From JAKAVN01 sp963734845 (GTDB taxonomy: Bacteria > Desulfobacterota > Binatia > Binatales > Binataceae), in contig CAVTIS010000002.1 of the NCBI GenBank assembly GCA_963734845.1, positions 219,503-283,502 on the forward strand: DNA of 64,000 nucleotides. Reading direction: 5' to 3'. A program made the translations under genes and the position numbers. Positions within the stretch are counted from its first letter, which is position 1, and every line of letters begins with the position of its first letter. Shown here piece after piece: positions 26,036 through 35,299 of the stretch. The notes under the pieces were generated by a model. The model saw only the letters and a program-made list of their open reading frames with translations, searched no databases and was not told the DNA's origin.

Positions 26036-27019
26036 TTGGCCTTCGTGAGCGCGCGAGTAGGGCAGGCTTTAGCGGTGGTCGCCAAAGCGCCGCCCGCAGC
26101 GACGAAGGCGGAGCGGATAGAACTCGCAAAGAATGCGTCCGTCGACGACGCAGTCGCGGTCGTCTTCGCAGCATGTCTAAGGCATTGGACCGCGAACGAA
26201 GCGGCGGCGCTGAGTGGTCTGGATCCCGAGGGAGTTCACGAAATGCGCGTGGCGCTGCGACGCATACGCGCGGCGCTCTCAGATTTCCGAGAAATCATTC
26301 CCGTCGCCCAAGTTGCTTGGCTGAAACGCGAAACCAAGTGGCTCTTAACAAGTCTCGGTACGGCCCGCGACTGGGACGTCTTTCTCTCCGAACTGCTTGC
26401 GCCGGTTGAAGCTGCCCGACCGGGAGACGCTGCGCTGGCCAAATTGCGGATGGCAGCCGAGACGGAAAGGGAGAAGGGCTATACAAGAGCGCGGCGCGCG
26501 ATTCGATCACCGCGTTATTCCGCGCTCCTGGCGCGGATGCACCGATGGCTGTCGACTAAGTTCTGGCGCCAAGGTAGCAACAGAACGCGAAGATCTTTCG
26601 ACGAGCCCGCAGTAAAGTTAGCCGGTCGGTTGTTGACGAAGAGGCATAAGGCGGTGCTCAAGCTCGGCCGCGACTTTAAGAAGCTTTCAGCCCAGGAGCG
26701 CCACCAACTGCGGATCGCGCTCAAGAAGCTTCGGTACACCGCGGAGTTCTTTCGCTCCCTTTATCAGAGGAAGCGCGAGAAGGCCTATTTTCGCGCGCTC
26801 GCTCAGCTGCAGAACAGCCTGGGCCACTTGAATGACATCGTGGTGGCGGAACACCTGCTCGGGCGCCTGTCCGCCGCAGGCGACGATCGAAGAATCTCTG
26901 ACCGTCTATCTAACGCGGCTGGCATCGTCATAGGCTGGTATATGCAGAGCGCGAGCAGTTCGGAACTCCGAGCTAAAGCGAACTGGCGCGAGTTCCGCCA
27001 TTGCGACGCTTTCTGGTAG
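26036..27019 (+). CDS. CHAD domain protein
   Basis: 327 aa (TTG start at 26036 or GTG at 26045; neither has a clear ribosome-binding site). Helical CHAD domain with conserved histidines and basic residues: PEGVHEMRVALRRIRAALSD near residue 65, HQLRIALKKLRYTAEFFRSL near residue 225, and LQNSLGHLNDIVVAEHLL. CHAD proteins bind polyphosphate. A polyphosphate glucokinase is encoded 10 kb away. Confidence 0.87.
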   Translation: MAFVSARVGQALAVVAKAPPAATKAERIELAKNASVDDAVAVVFAACLRHWTANEAAALSGLDPEGVHEMRVALRRIRAALSDFREIIPVAQVAWLKRETKWLLTSLGTARDWDVFLSELLAPVEAARPGDAALAKLRMAAETEREKGYTRARRAIRSPRYSALLARMHRWLSTKFWRQGSNRTRRSFDEPAVKLAGRLLTKRHKAVLKLGRDFKKLSAQERHQLRIALKKLRYTAEFFRSLYQRKREKAYFRALAQLQNSLGHLNDIVVAEHLLGRLSAAGDDRRISDRLSNAAGIVIGWYMQSASSSELRAKANWREFRHCDAFW

Positions 27020-27139
27020 CAAGGTCGTGATGGGTCGCGCCCTTGCCCGGTGATGACCCCTGACGACGAGCGCGATCTGACCCTGGGCGACGACATCGCC
27101 CACATGGACGACTCGGCCCTGGCGCACGCGACCGAGCAG

Positions 27140-28190
27140 TCAGCATAAGTCTCCGGGCGCTTGGGTCCCAAGTTGCGCCTTCGTTTGGACTATGCGTGCG
27201 ACCCCGGTGCGCGTGATCAAGTCCACCAGTTTGCCCGCATCGACGACCACGAGACGACCGCTGTTCGCTTCGTTCATTTTGTGTATCGCGTCGATCGCGC
27301 TGGCCTGGGGTCCGATCTCAAGGCCCGGCTCGAGCGCAAGCATTATGTCCTGCACCTCCTTGTGCGCTCGCTCTTCGGGCTTGCAGTGACGAACCTGCGA
27401 TAGCGACAGCAAGCCAAGCACGCGCTCATCCGAAACCACAGGAAAGCCGCCGTAGCCGAACCGCAGAAAATATTGTTCGATAGCTTCCCCGAGGGGTAGC
27501 TCGGGGGCTAGCGTCATCGGCGCGCGAGTCATGATGTCGCTGACGCGGACGTGCCGCAGGGCGTGCTCGACAATCATGCCCTGATAGCCGCTTGCCGCCG
27601 CGCCACGCAGGAACAGCCCGATGAAGATCAGCCAGAGGCCGCCGACCAGCGCTCCACCGAAGATCTCGAGCACGCCGAGACCGATCAGCCCCCAGCCGAT
27701 GCCGCTGCCCCACTCCGCCGCGCGCGCCGTGGCCGCCGGAGTACAGATCGAGGTCGACTCTCGGCAGGTCACCCCATGGCTTCCATAGAGCTCGAAATCT
27801 CGCGGCGAATGCGCGTCACTCGATATCACGAGCTTCACGCCGGCATGCTTGGCGGCCATGCACGCGGTGTCGGTGAGATCGAGCCGGTCGGGTTGCGAAT
27901 TTACCTCGAGCGCGCACCTCTCCTCGCGCGCCACGCGCAATACCTCGCCCAGGTCGAATTCGCTGGGTTCCCGATGTCCGATCAGGCGGCCGCTCGGATG
28001 ACCGATCACGTCGACGTTTGGATTGCGAATCGCCTTGATCTACCGCCGCGTCATCTCGCGCGGATTCTGCTCCAGCTTGTAGTGGACGGAGGCGACCACC
28101 CAATCGAGCTCGGCCAACACGTCATCGGACAGGTCGAGGCTTCCATCGTCGAGAATGTCTACCTCGATGCCGCGAAGTAGTTTCACACCG
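27140..28190 (-). pseudogene. Chimera: PolX PHP domain fused to site-2 protease C terminus
   Basis: Read from 28190 down, the frame gives GIEVDILDDGSLDLSDDVLA, WVVASVHYKLEQNPREMTRR, an in-frame TAG, IKAIRNPNVDVIGHPSGRLI and KLVISSDAHSPRDFELYGSH: the PHP phosphoesterase domain of a family X DNA polymerase. It then passes, at ATARAAEWG, into EIFGGALVGGLWLIFIGLFL and a CBS pair nearly identical to the intact protease at 6399-7559. The polymerase domain and the protease active site are absent. Dead fusion product of recombination. Confidence 0.75.
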
Positions 28191-28282
28191 CGCAGGTGTC
28201 ATGACAGCGCTGCCTTTCAGGTTCGTTGAATGGTAACTGCACTCCGAGGCTTCGCAGCGGGGCGCAGGAGGCGAGGATAGAG

Positions 28283-29062
28283 TCATTCACCCATTCTGGG
28301 GTAAAGGCGCGCCGCAATCGCGACGAGAACAACGAATGTGGCCACCAGCACCGCGCTATCCGTCGAGAGTCCGATCCGGCTTGCCGTGGTGGGAAGCATC
28401 AGCCCACGCAGCGCATCGACTTCGTAGGTTAGCGGATTGAGGCGAGAGATAATCTGCAGCCAGCGCGGCATCAGGTGGATCGGATAGATAGCGTTGCTGG
28501 CAAAAAAGATGGGCATCGTCAGCACTTGCCCGATGCCTAGGAACCGCTCCCGGGTTCGTACGATGCAAGCCACAATCACCGAAAAGGTAGAGAAGAGTGC
28601 TGCGCCGAGCGCGATGAAGACGATCACGCCGAGGACGTGTCGAACTTGAAAGCTCACCTGGATGCCTAGAATCAGCGCAAGCACATAAACGACGATCGCC
28701 TGCGAGAGCCCTCGCACGGTCGACGACAAGGCCTTGCCGAGCACGAGCGCGCTGCGCGGCGCCGGGCTCACCAGGTAGCGGTGCAGAACGCCCAGATCCC
28801 GTTCCCAAATGGTGTTGATGCCGTAGAAAATCGCCACGAACAGCACGCTCTGCCCAAGGATGCCGGGTACCAGAAAGTCGAGGTAGCGCGTTCCTCCGCT
28901 GGTGATCCCCCGGACTTGGGCCATGACCTGGCCAAACAGGAGAAGCCATAGTGCAGGCTGCACCGCCCGGGTCGCGAGCTCCAGGGAGTCGTGGCGCAGC
29001 TTGCGCACTTCGGCATCAGAGACGGCGAAGATTTGCCAGCCGTAGTCAGAGATTGCTGACAT
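28283..29062 (-). CDS. ABC-2 type transporter permease (DrrB-like)
   Basis: 259 aa with about six membrane segments (VQPALWLLLFGQVMAQV; VLFVAIFYGINTIWERDLG; AIVVYVLALILGI; VIVFIALGAALFSTFSVIVA; VLVATFVVLVAIAARL). The ABC-2 signature region MPIFFASNAIYPIHLMPRW is present. It pairs with the ATPase gene nine bases upstream to form a drug, lipid or polysaccharide exporter of the DrrAB type; the substrate is unknown. Confidence 0.88.
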   Translation of the reverse strand: MSAISDYGWQIFAVSDAEVRKLRHDSLELATRAVQPALWLLLFGQVMAQVRGITSGGTRYLDFLVPGILGQSVLFVAIFYGINTIWERDLGVLHRYLVSPAPRSALVLGKALSSTVRGLSQAIVVYVLALILGIQVSFQVRHVLGVIVFIALGAALFSTFSVIVACIVRTRERFLGIGQVLTMPIFFASNAIYPIHLMPRWLQIISRLNPLTYEVDALRGLMLPTTASRIGLSTDSAVLVATFVVLVAIAARLYPRMGE

Positions 29063-29071
29063 CGGAGCCTT

Positions 29072-29959
29072 TTAGCGATGCTCGCGGATGCTCTGCCGCG
29101 CCCGCTGCGCTTGGGTATATCCGCCGCCGGGTTGGATCTCGACGCCGATAAAGTGGGCAAAGACATCGTCGAGCGTCGCCCCGGGCTCAACTTGCGCCTT
29201 GAGCTCGGCCGGTGAGCCAACCACCTCGATCCGTCCGTCGTGCATCAGCGCGATACGGTCGCAGAGCGCGTCCGCTTCTGCCATGTCATGCGTGGTTACA
29301 AGTATCGTCATCCCGAGAGCCTCACGCAGTGCGCGGACACGATCCCGCACGACCCGCCGAGCCATCGGATCAAGCCCGATGGTGGGTTCGTCCATCATTA
29401 GGACCTTCGGACGATGCAGCATGCTCTGGGCTATTTCGAGCGCTCGTATCATGCCTCCCGAGTAGTGATGCACCAGGCGGTCGGCGGCCTCCGTCAGATT
29501 CATCGCGGCAAGCGCGTCGGCTATGCGCTGCGCGCGCTCGCGCCGCGGAATCGCATACAGGCGGGCAGAGAGGAGCATGTTCTCGTAACCCGTGAGCGAT
29601 CGGTCCGCGGACAGAAACTGTGGAACATAACCGATGCGCCGACGCACTTCGGCAGCTTGCGCGACGATGTCAAAACCGGCAACCCGTGCAGTTCCGGATG
29701 AAGGCGGCAGGAGGGTCGTCAACATCTTGATTAGCGTGCTCTTGCCGGCGCCGTTTGGGCCAATGAGGCCAAAGATCTCGCCTTGCAGCACGGTCATCGA
29801 GACATCAGCCACGGCGACGAGATCACGAAAGCGGCGCGTAAGCGCTTCAGTGACGATTGCCGGCTCGGCATTCGGCTCCAAAGTGGTGGTTCTGCTATTG
29901 CGATTAAACACAGCGTTCCGAGCGGCCTCTCCTCTGCCGGCTAGCCGAGTGGCTACCAT
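29072..29959 (-). CDS. ABC transporter ATP-binding protein (DrrA-like)
   Basis: 295 aa from the ATG at 29959 (a TTG at 30013 is the alternative; no clear ribosome-binding site for either). Walker A LIGPNGAGKST, signature YSGGMIRALEIAQ, Walker B VLMMDEPTIGLD, and switch His in VTTHDMAEADALCDRI. C-terminal DrrA-type tail (LDDVFAHFIG). Energises the permease encoded just downstream. Confidence 0.88.
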   Translation of the reverse strand: MVATRLAGRGEAARNAVFNRNSRTTTLEPNAEPAIVTEALTRRFRDLVAVADVSMTVLQGEIFGLIGPNGAGKSTLIKMLTTLLPPSSGTARVAGFDIVAQAAEVRRRIGYVPQFLSADRSLTGYENMLLSARLYAIPRRERAQRIADALAAMNLTEAADRLVHHYSGGMIRALEIAQSMLHRPKVLMMDEPTIGLDPMARRVVRDRVRALREALGMTILVTTHDMAEADALCDRIALMHDGRIEVVGSPAELKAQVEPGATLDDVFAHFIGVEIQPGGGYTQAQRARQSIREHR

Positions 29960-30016
29960 ATCAGCTTGTGGCCCGTCCGTTTCCTCCCGCGTAATAGCGT
30001 CCGAAAAAATCAAGGC

Positions 30017-30260
30017 GTATTTAGCGTCATTCCGTAAGCGGCTGGTTCGAACAGCACGCTGTCGGATAGGCGCGCGTCCACGTGCAGATGGGCGCCGATC
30101 GCAATTCCGAGTAAGGTAGGCGGCGTCGACTGGCGGTGCGAACCTGCCTCAGTAAATGCGGCGAAGGCGCTGCGGATGGCGCGCGCCGGCAGGGTAAATT
30201 CGACGGCCGCATCGGCATCATGGTGGTCCGAGGTCGCGGGCAGCGTTGTGTTGCGCGGGC
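30017..30260 (-). pseudogene. Open frame without start, possible gene remnant
   Basis: Minus-strand frame with natural-looking residues (AIRSAFAAFTEAGSHRQSTP; IAIGAHLHVDARLSDSVLF) bounded by stops and lacking any usable start codon. It may be the end of a lost gene. No family recognised. Confidence 0.2.
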
Positions 30261-30411
30261 CTCACGGCACATTCGCCGACGTTTCGACCCTTGATCAGAC
30301 GTTAGCCATGATTACAGCGTGCGGAAAGTACATCGCAGACTGCCGGTTTGGCAAAGCGCTGCAAAATGCCGGGCGCGATCTCGCTCCTGGTATCCACGGA
30401 CGGGCAAAGGA

Positions 30412-31359
30412 CTACTCTTTCACCGGATGCCATAGTGTGCCGCTGAAGTGACACTGCGGTCCAAACAGGTTACGGTCGGCGAAGCTGGGTCGATAGACGA
30501 ACGTTCCAGGAAACAACGACCACTCCGAAGCGGTGTTCTGGTAGTAGCGCCCGCGGCGTTCGGCGGGCGTGAAACTCCCGTTACCGCCGATATCCTCCAG
30601 CCGCAGGCCTGCGAGGCTCGCGATCGTCGGCCAGGTCACCTCGGGATGCCCGCTCCATCCCCTGCGATAGCGCGCGTCGCAGGCCTCAAACAACGCATGG
30701 GAGACGCGGCAGAACGGCATAAATCCCTTCACCCGGCGCTCCAGCGGCACGTCTTCGCCGCCGCCGACAAGGGTGCTCCAATGCGCCCAGTTCGGATTCT
30801 CCGCCCACGTTTGCAGCGCGGTGCACAGCAAGTCCGCGTCGGAAGACGACAGGTCTGTGAACAGCCGGGGCCATGCACCGCTGAAGCGTACGTCGTATTC
30901 GATAATCCAGTAGTAATCATAGGCAGGCCGCTCGAGAAAAAACTTCATCGGTACCAAATCCGCATTACCGATGAAATTGCCCGGATTGAAGCTTGAAATT
31001 TTGTTCCGATAGGGCAACGAACGCAGATCGTCCGCCGAATACTCCAGCGCAGGGACGCAATCTATGCCGTCGAGGGCGCCCGCCGTCTGGCAATAGCCTA
31101 CCGCGAATATATCGAAGCGGCTCCCCAGTTCAGCGCGGAGCCGCGCCAGTTCGCGCAGCACCGCCGGCGAGCGAAAGTGCGAATAGTATAAAATCACCTC
31201 GCGCTTCGTCGTCGCACGATTTGCGCGGTCATTTGCAGAACCCGGCCGACTCCATCCCAGCCGCACGAGTATGGCGGCCCACCGATCCGAACGTGCCTGC
31301 GGCCGGCTATTTTGAGCTGTCATTTTTTGAGCGGCTGCGCGGGCCATCAAACGCTGCAT
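30412..31359 (-). CDS. Glycosyltransferase-like protein
   Basis: 315 aa. The sequence has REVILYYSHFRSPAVLREL, a GT-A-like acidic motif YYWIIEYDVRFSGAW (EYDVRF as the DxD-like site) near residue 160, GWSGHPEVTWPTIASLAG and a Trp/Tyr-rich end. It resembles uncharacterised GT-A-fold proteins; no transmembrane segment. Donor and acceptor unknown. It follows the amine dehydrogenase light-chain gene on the same strand after 121 bases. Start uncertain (ATG at 31323 is an alternative). Confidence 0.55.
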   Translation of the reverse strand: MQRLMARAAAQKMTAQNSRPQARSDRWAAILVRLGWSRPGSANDRANRATTKREVILYYSHFRSPAVLRELARLRAELGSRFDIFAVGYCQTAGALDGIDCVPALEYSADDLRSLPYRNKISSFNPGNFIGNADLVPMKFFLERPAYDYYWIIEYDVRFSGAWPRLFTDLSSSDADLLCTALQTWAENPNWAHWSTLVGGGEDVPLERRVKGFMPFCRVSHALFEACDARYRRGWSGHPEVTWPTIASLAGLRLEDIGGNGSFTPAERRGRYYQNTASEWSLFPGTFVYRPSFADRNLFGPQCHFSGTLWHPVKE

Positions 31360-31480
31360 CTACGCTGCTGCAGCAATCACATCCAGAACGAATACGGCCC
31401 GCGTATCCTGATCGCGGGCCGTGTCCGGCATTGCTATGCGGCGGCGGCGTCAGCGCGTTGCGCAAGGCCGCCCTATTACT

Positions 31481-31990
31481 CTACGATTTGACTCCAAGGT
31501 TGACTGCGGTGGTGCAATTCACCGCCCATCCGCTCTTCACGCCGAAGCACCAAAGGACTTCGTTGTCGAGTTGCGTGCGATAGATTGGCAGATCGCCCTT
31601 GTCGCCGTGACAGGCACAGCGCCCGCAATACTCTTTTCCGCAGCAGTCCCGATAGGCGATTATGTAGTCCTTGCCGTCGACCGGATGCCTGCAGGTGCCA
31701 ACCCATCCGGTGGGTGACATGATCGACCCCGCCGGACATTCGGTGAGCGTTCCACCGCAGCATCCGCAAAGATTTCCGTCGAAGCCGCAATACCGCCAGT
31801 AATCGCAGCTCATCTGGTCTCCCGGCTCGTTGGCTGAATCCGCAGCCTCAGCCGCGCGCGCGATACGCTGCACCGGCAGCAGCGGCAGTGCCATGCCGCC
31901 GAGCAGGGCGGTTCCGATCATTCCCAGCAGCCGCCGGCGAGAGGTATGCGCTGCAAGTTTACGCGCCAGTCGCTCCACCAGGTCGTCCAT
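31481..31990 (-). CDS. mauA: Amine dehydrogenase light chain (TTQ subunit, MauA/AauA-like)
   Basis: 169 aa. A twin-arginine-like signal (SRRRLLGMIGTALLGG) is followed by the cysteine-rich catalytic subunit. The two tryptophans that form tryptophan tryptophylquinone are present: Trp96 in SPTGWVGTC and Trp147 in DNEVLWCFG. The Asp residues in YCGFDGNLC and AYRDCCG match those needed for TTQ formation. Oxidises primary amines to aldehyde and ammonia in the periplasm. Follows the heavy-chain gene by 36 bases. Methylamine versus aromatic amine specificity cannot be decided here. Confidence 0.88.
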   Translation of the reverse strand: MDDLVERLARKLAAHTSRRRLLGMIGTALLGGMALPLLPVQRIARAAEAADSANEPGDQMSCDYWRYCGFDGNLCGCCGGTLTECPAGSIMSPTGWVGTCRHPVDGKDYIIAYRDCCGKEYCGRCACHGDKGDLPIYRTQLDNEVLWCFGVKSGWAVNCTTAVNLGVKS

Positions 31991-32026
31991 TGTCCATCCT
32001 TTCTGCGAAATGTTCGCAGCGGCCAG

Positions 32027-33235
32027 TTAGAGGCCGAACATGTTGGACGGGAAGCCGCCCATCTGATCGATCTTTCCCAGGTACCTGCCATTTTCCGCCG
32101 ATAAGATTTGCAGCGCCCATGGGGCCGCGCCAATCTGCAAAATATCGGTGGAGGTCGCGGCGAAGATCAGCGGTTTGTCATCCGGGGTCACGAAGATTGC
32201 GGCCGCTGGCTCGGGCAGCGTGAGGCGTTCGATTCGTTTGCCGTCCTTCGCGTTGAATACCCAGATCTCGGAGCCGGGTTGCTTGTGGGTCCACTCGCCG
32301 CCCTGATGCATCAGTGCGTAAAGAAGCCCGTCCGATGAATGTCCCCAAATCGGCTGGCTGCCGCCCGGCCGCCATCCCGCCGCACGCTCCTGATCCGTGG
32401 TCAGCGACCAGGTCGACCCAGGGGTGGGCGGATCGGTCGACATGTCAACCGGATGAACCACTCCATGATAGGTGACGTAGTAGTTTTCGCTCTTGATAAT
32501 CGCCGGCGCCGCGTAAACCGGATCCTTCTCGGGCTGGAAAAACACCGGGCTGCGCTTTTCGCCGACAGATTTGCCGTTGTCGTCGAAGTTCACCATCAGC
32601 AGCGAGCCGTCGCCGCATAGCGAAGCGAACTGGCGCTTGCCGGTCAACTGGAATTCGGCGCATCCGGTTATCGGGATCTCGCCGAGCACCTTGGACGACG
32701 CAATGTCGATCACCGTTACCGAGGTCGCCGGCGTCATGTTGGCCACCAGCAGCAGATGCCCGTCGGAGGTCGCGCCAAGCTGCAGGTTGTCGGGGCCGGC
32801 AAGCTGACGCTTGGGCGGTATTACTACCTCGCTCACTGGGTTGAGGGTCGCCGTGTCGTAAAAGGTGATGACATCGGTGCGCGTGCCGCGCGTGCCGCGC
32901 GAGAAAAAGGTGTCACCGAGAAAGATGCGGCTGTGGTCGGACGCTATCGCCGCCGTCGAGATCATGCCAGCCGTCAGCATACCGATAATTTTTCTCGAAT
33001 CGCCGTCGACTACGTAAATCTGCGAGACAATGAAGTTGCCATAGAGCGGCGCGTTGATCAGCACCCAATGCGGATTGGGAGCCGGCATCTTGCGCACTCC
33101 GACGCCTTCGGCGGGTGGCTGGGTGTATGGAAATTGCAGTGTAGGGCTGCTGGGAACCTGCGCGAAAGCCGGGCCGGCCAGCAGCGCAAGCATTGGAGCA
33201 AGTCGAAGTAGTCGCCGCCGTAGGCCAGTCACCAT
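32027..33235 (-). CDS. mauB: Amine dehydrogenase heavy chain (MauB/AauB-like)
   Basis: 402 aa. Sec-type signal (RRRLLRLAPMLALLAGPAFA) then a seven-bladed beta-propeller with repeated strands such as QIYVVDGDSRKIIGMLTAG, VTVIDIASSKVLGEIPITG and ALQILSAENGRYLGKIDQMG. The HSRIFLGDTFFSRGTRGTRT block is typical of amine dehydrogenase large subunits. It forms the alpha2-beta2 enzyme with the light chain. In known loci genes mauE and mauD lie between the two subunits; here they are absent. Confidence 0.87.
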   Translation of the reverse strand: MVTGLRRRLLRLAPMLALLAGPAFAQVPSSPTLQFPYTQPPAEGVGVRKMPAPNPHWVLINAPLYGNFIVSQIYVVDGDSRKIIGMLTAGMISTAAIASDHSRIFLGDTFFSRGTRGTRTDVITFYDTATLNPVSEVVIPPKRQLAGPDNLQLGATSDGHLLLVANMTPATSVTVIDIASSKVLGEIPITGCAEFQLTGKRQFASLCGDGSLLMVNFDDNGKSVGEKRSPVFFQPEKDPVYAAPAIIKSENYYVTYHGVVHPVDMSTDPPTPGSTWSLTTDQERAAGWRPGGSQPIWGHSSDGLLYALMHQGGEWTHKQPGSEIWVFNAKDGKRIERLTLPEPAAAIFVTPDDKPLIFAATSTDILQIGAAPWALQILSAENGRYLGKIDQMGGFPSNMFGL

Positions 33236-33432
33236 CCGGTCCTCCCCCAGAAGGTTTTCTTTCCGCCGATTCGGTCGAATTGATCCTGGAGCCCAAATTT
33301 ATACTGAGCGCGCTTCGAGCAAGTCAAGTTATGTGTCGCCAGGTGCGCGCCGGAGAATGCAGCAATGCGCGCCGCCGCGGCGCAGCACGTAACGCCGCCA
33401 GCGATTTCCCACCCCGGCGCCGCTCACATCGG

Positions 33433-35106
33433 TCAGTCGGTGACCGCGCCAACTGACGCCGATGAGACCTGCGCCGCGTACTTGGCGAGCACGCCGCGAG
33501 TGTAGCGCGGGGCGGGCGGCTTCCAGGCCGCGCGCCGGCGCGCAATCTCGTCCTCGGGCAGGTTGAGTTGCAGTAGGCGTTTGTGCCCGTCGATGGTTAT
33601 CGAGTCGCCCTCCTTTATAAGCGCGATCAACCCGCCCACCGCGGCTTCAGGTGCGACGTGGCCAACCACCAATCCGTAGGTGCCGCCCGAGAAACGTCCG
33701 TCGGTGATGAGGCCGACCGAATCGCCGAGGCCCGCGCCGATGATGGCCGAGGTCGGCGAAAGCATCTCGCGCATCCCGGGTCCGCCCTTGGGCCCTTCGT
33801 ATCGGATCACCAGCACGTCGCCCTTTTTGATCTTGCCTGCGAGAATCGCTTCGAGCGTGTCTTCCTCGCGATCGAACACCCGCGCCGGCCCGGTTATTTC
33901 CTGATGCTTGATCCCGGTTACCTTCGCCACCGCGCCCTCGGTGGCGAGGTTGCCGCGCAGGATCGCGAGATGTCCCTCAGCGTACATCGGATTGTCCCAC
34001 GGACGGATCACGTTCTGGTCCTTGCGCGGCGTCTCGGGAACTTCGGCGAGCGTCTCGGCGATAGTGCGTCCGGTGATGGTCTGTTCGCCGCCGTGCAGGA
34101 TTCCGTGGGCGAGCAACATCTTCATCACCTGCGGAACGCCGCCCGCGCGATGAAATTCCGTGGTCACGTAGCGTCCCGAGGGCTTGAGATCGCAGAGTAC
34201 CCGGGTGCGCTGGCGGATGGCTTCGAAATCGTCGATGGTCAGCGGGACGTTGGTGGCGTGCGCGATCGCGAGCAGGTGAAGCACCGCGTTGGTCGATCCG
34301 CCGACCGCCATCACCACCGCGATCGCGTTCTCGAAAGCCTTGCGTGTCATGATCTGGCGCGGCAGCAGGCCGCGATGCACCGCCTCGACCAGTACTTCGC
34401 CCGAACGCGCGGCGCTCTCGGCCTTCTCGACGTCCTCGGCCGCCATAGTCGAAGAGTACGGCAGGCTCATCCCCATCGCCTCGATCGCCGAGGACATGGT
34501 GTTGGCCGTATACATTCCGCCGCACGAGCCGGCGCCGGGGCAAGCATGGCGCTCGACCTCGAGCAACTCGGCCTCGCTGATCTTGTGCGCGCTATACTCG
34601 CCGACCGCCTCGAAGGCGCTAACAATCGTCAGGTCGCGGCCATTCAGATTGCCGGGCTTGATGGTGCCGCCGTAAACGAAGATCGCCGGGATGTTCATCC
34701 GCGCAATCGCGATCATCGCGCCCGGCATATTCTTATCGCATCCGCCTACCGCGACCACACCGTCCATGGTCTGGCCGCCGCAGGCGGTCTCGATCGAATC
34801 CGCGATGACCTCGCGCGAGACCAGCGAATATTTCATGCCCTCGGTGCCCATCGCGATCCCGTCGCTGACCGTGATCGTGCCGAATGTCTGCGGCATCGCG
34901 CCCGCGCCGCGCACCGCGGCTTCGGCGCGCTTGGCCAGCGTGTCGAGTCCCATGTTGCACGGCGTGATCGTGCTGTAACCGTTGGCGATGCCGATGATCG
35001 GCTTGTTGAAGTCGCTATCGCGAAAGCCCACCGCGCGAAGCATCGAGCGATTGGGCGCGCGTTGCACGCCTTCGGTTATCAGTTTGCTGCGCAGCTTTTC
35101 GGCCAT
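33433..35106 (-). CDS. ilvD: Dihydroxy-acid dehydratase
   Basis: 557 aa. Start at the ATG at 35106 after AGGGAGAAAG. Cluster-binding regions: AVGGCDKNMPGAMIAIAR (Cys) and HACPGAGSCGGMYTANTMSS (Cys), with DGRFSGGTYGLVVGHVAPEA near the C terminus. Catalyses the third step of valine, leucine and isoleucine synthesis. Divergent from the phosphoglucomutase gene. Appears intact and housekeeping. Confidence 0.95.
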   Translation of the reverse strand: MAEKLRSKLITEGVQRAPNRSMLRAVGFRDSDFNKPIIGIANGYSTITPCNMGLDTLAKRAEAAVRGAGAMPQTFGTITVSDGIAMGTEGMKYSLVSREVIADSIETACGGQTMDGVVAVGGCDKNMPGAMIAIARMNIPAIFVYGGTIKPGNLNGRDLTIVSAFEAVGEYSAHKISEAELLEVERHACPGAGSCGGMYTANTMSSAIEAMGMSLPYSSTMAAEDVEKAESAARSGEVLVEAVHRGLLPRQIMTRKAFENAIAVVMAVGGSTNAVLHLLAIAHATNVPLTIDDFEAIRQRTRVLCDLKPSGRYVTTEFHRAGGVPQVMKMLLAHGILHGGEQTITGRTIAETLAEVPETPRKDQNVIRPWDNPMYAEGHLAILRGNLATEGAVAKVTGIKHQEITGPARVFDREEDTLEAILAGKIKKGDVLVIRYEGPKGGPGMREMLSPTSAIIGAGLGDSVGLITDGRFSGGTYGLVVGHVAPEAAVGGLIALIKEGDSITIDGHKRLLQLNLPEDEIARRRAAWKPPAPRYTRGVLAKYAAQVSSASVGAVTD

Positions 35107-35299
35107 CGGTCTTTCTCCCTGGACTAAATGGATCCTCACGCGCCCGGGCACCGGGCCAACGGAGTTTATCGCCGATTCGCCGCCGATGGGAAGCCGCGCG
35201 CCCCAAAGCCGACATCGCCGCGGAAGTGCTCACAAAGCGCAACCTCTGTATCATCGAGCGAGGAGCGGCAACCGATCGCGGCACGCAAAGAGCACAAAA

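Noticed and set aside
33583..35127. Long plus-strand open frame opposite ilvD
   Set aside because: It lies antisense to a fully conserved ilvD and has Arg/His/Asp-rich shadow composition.
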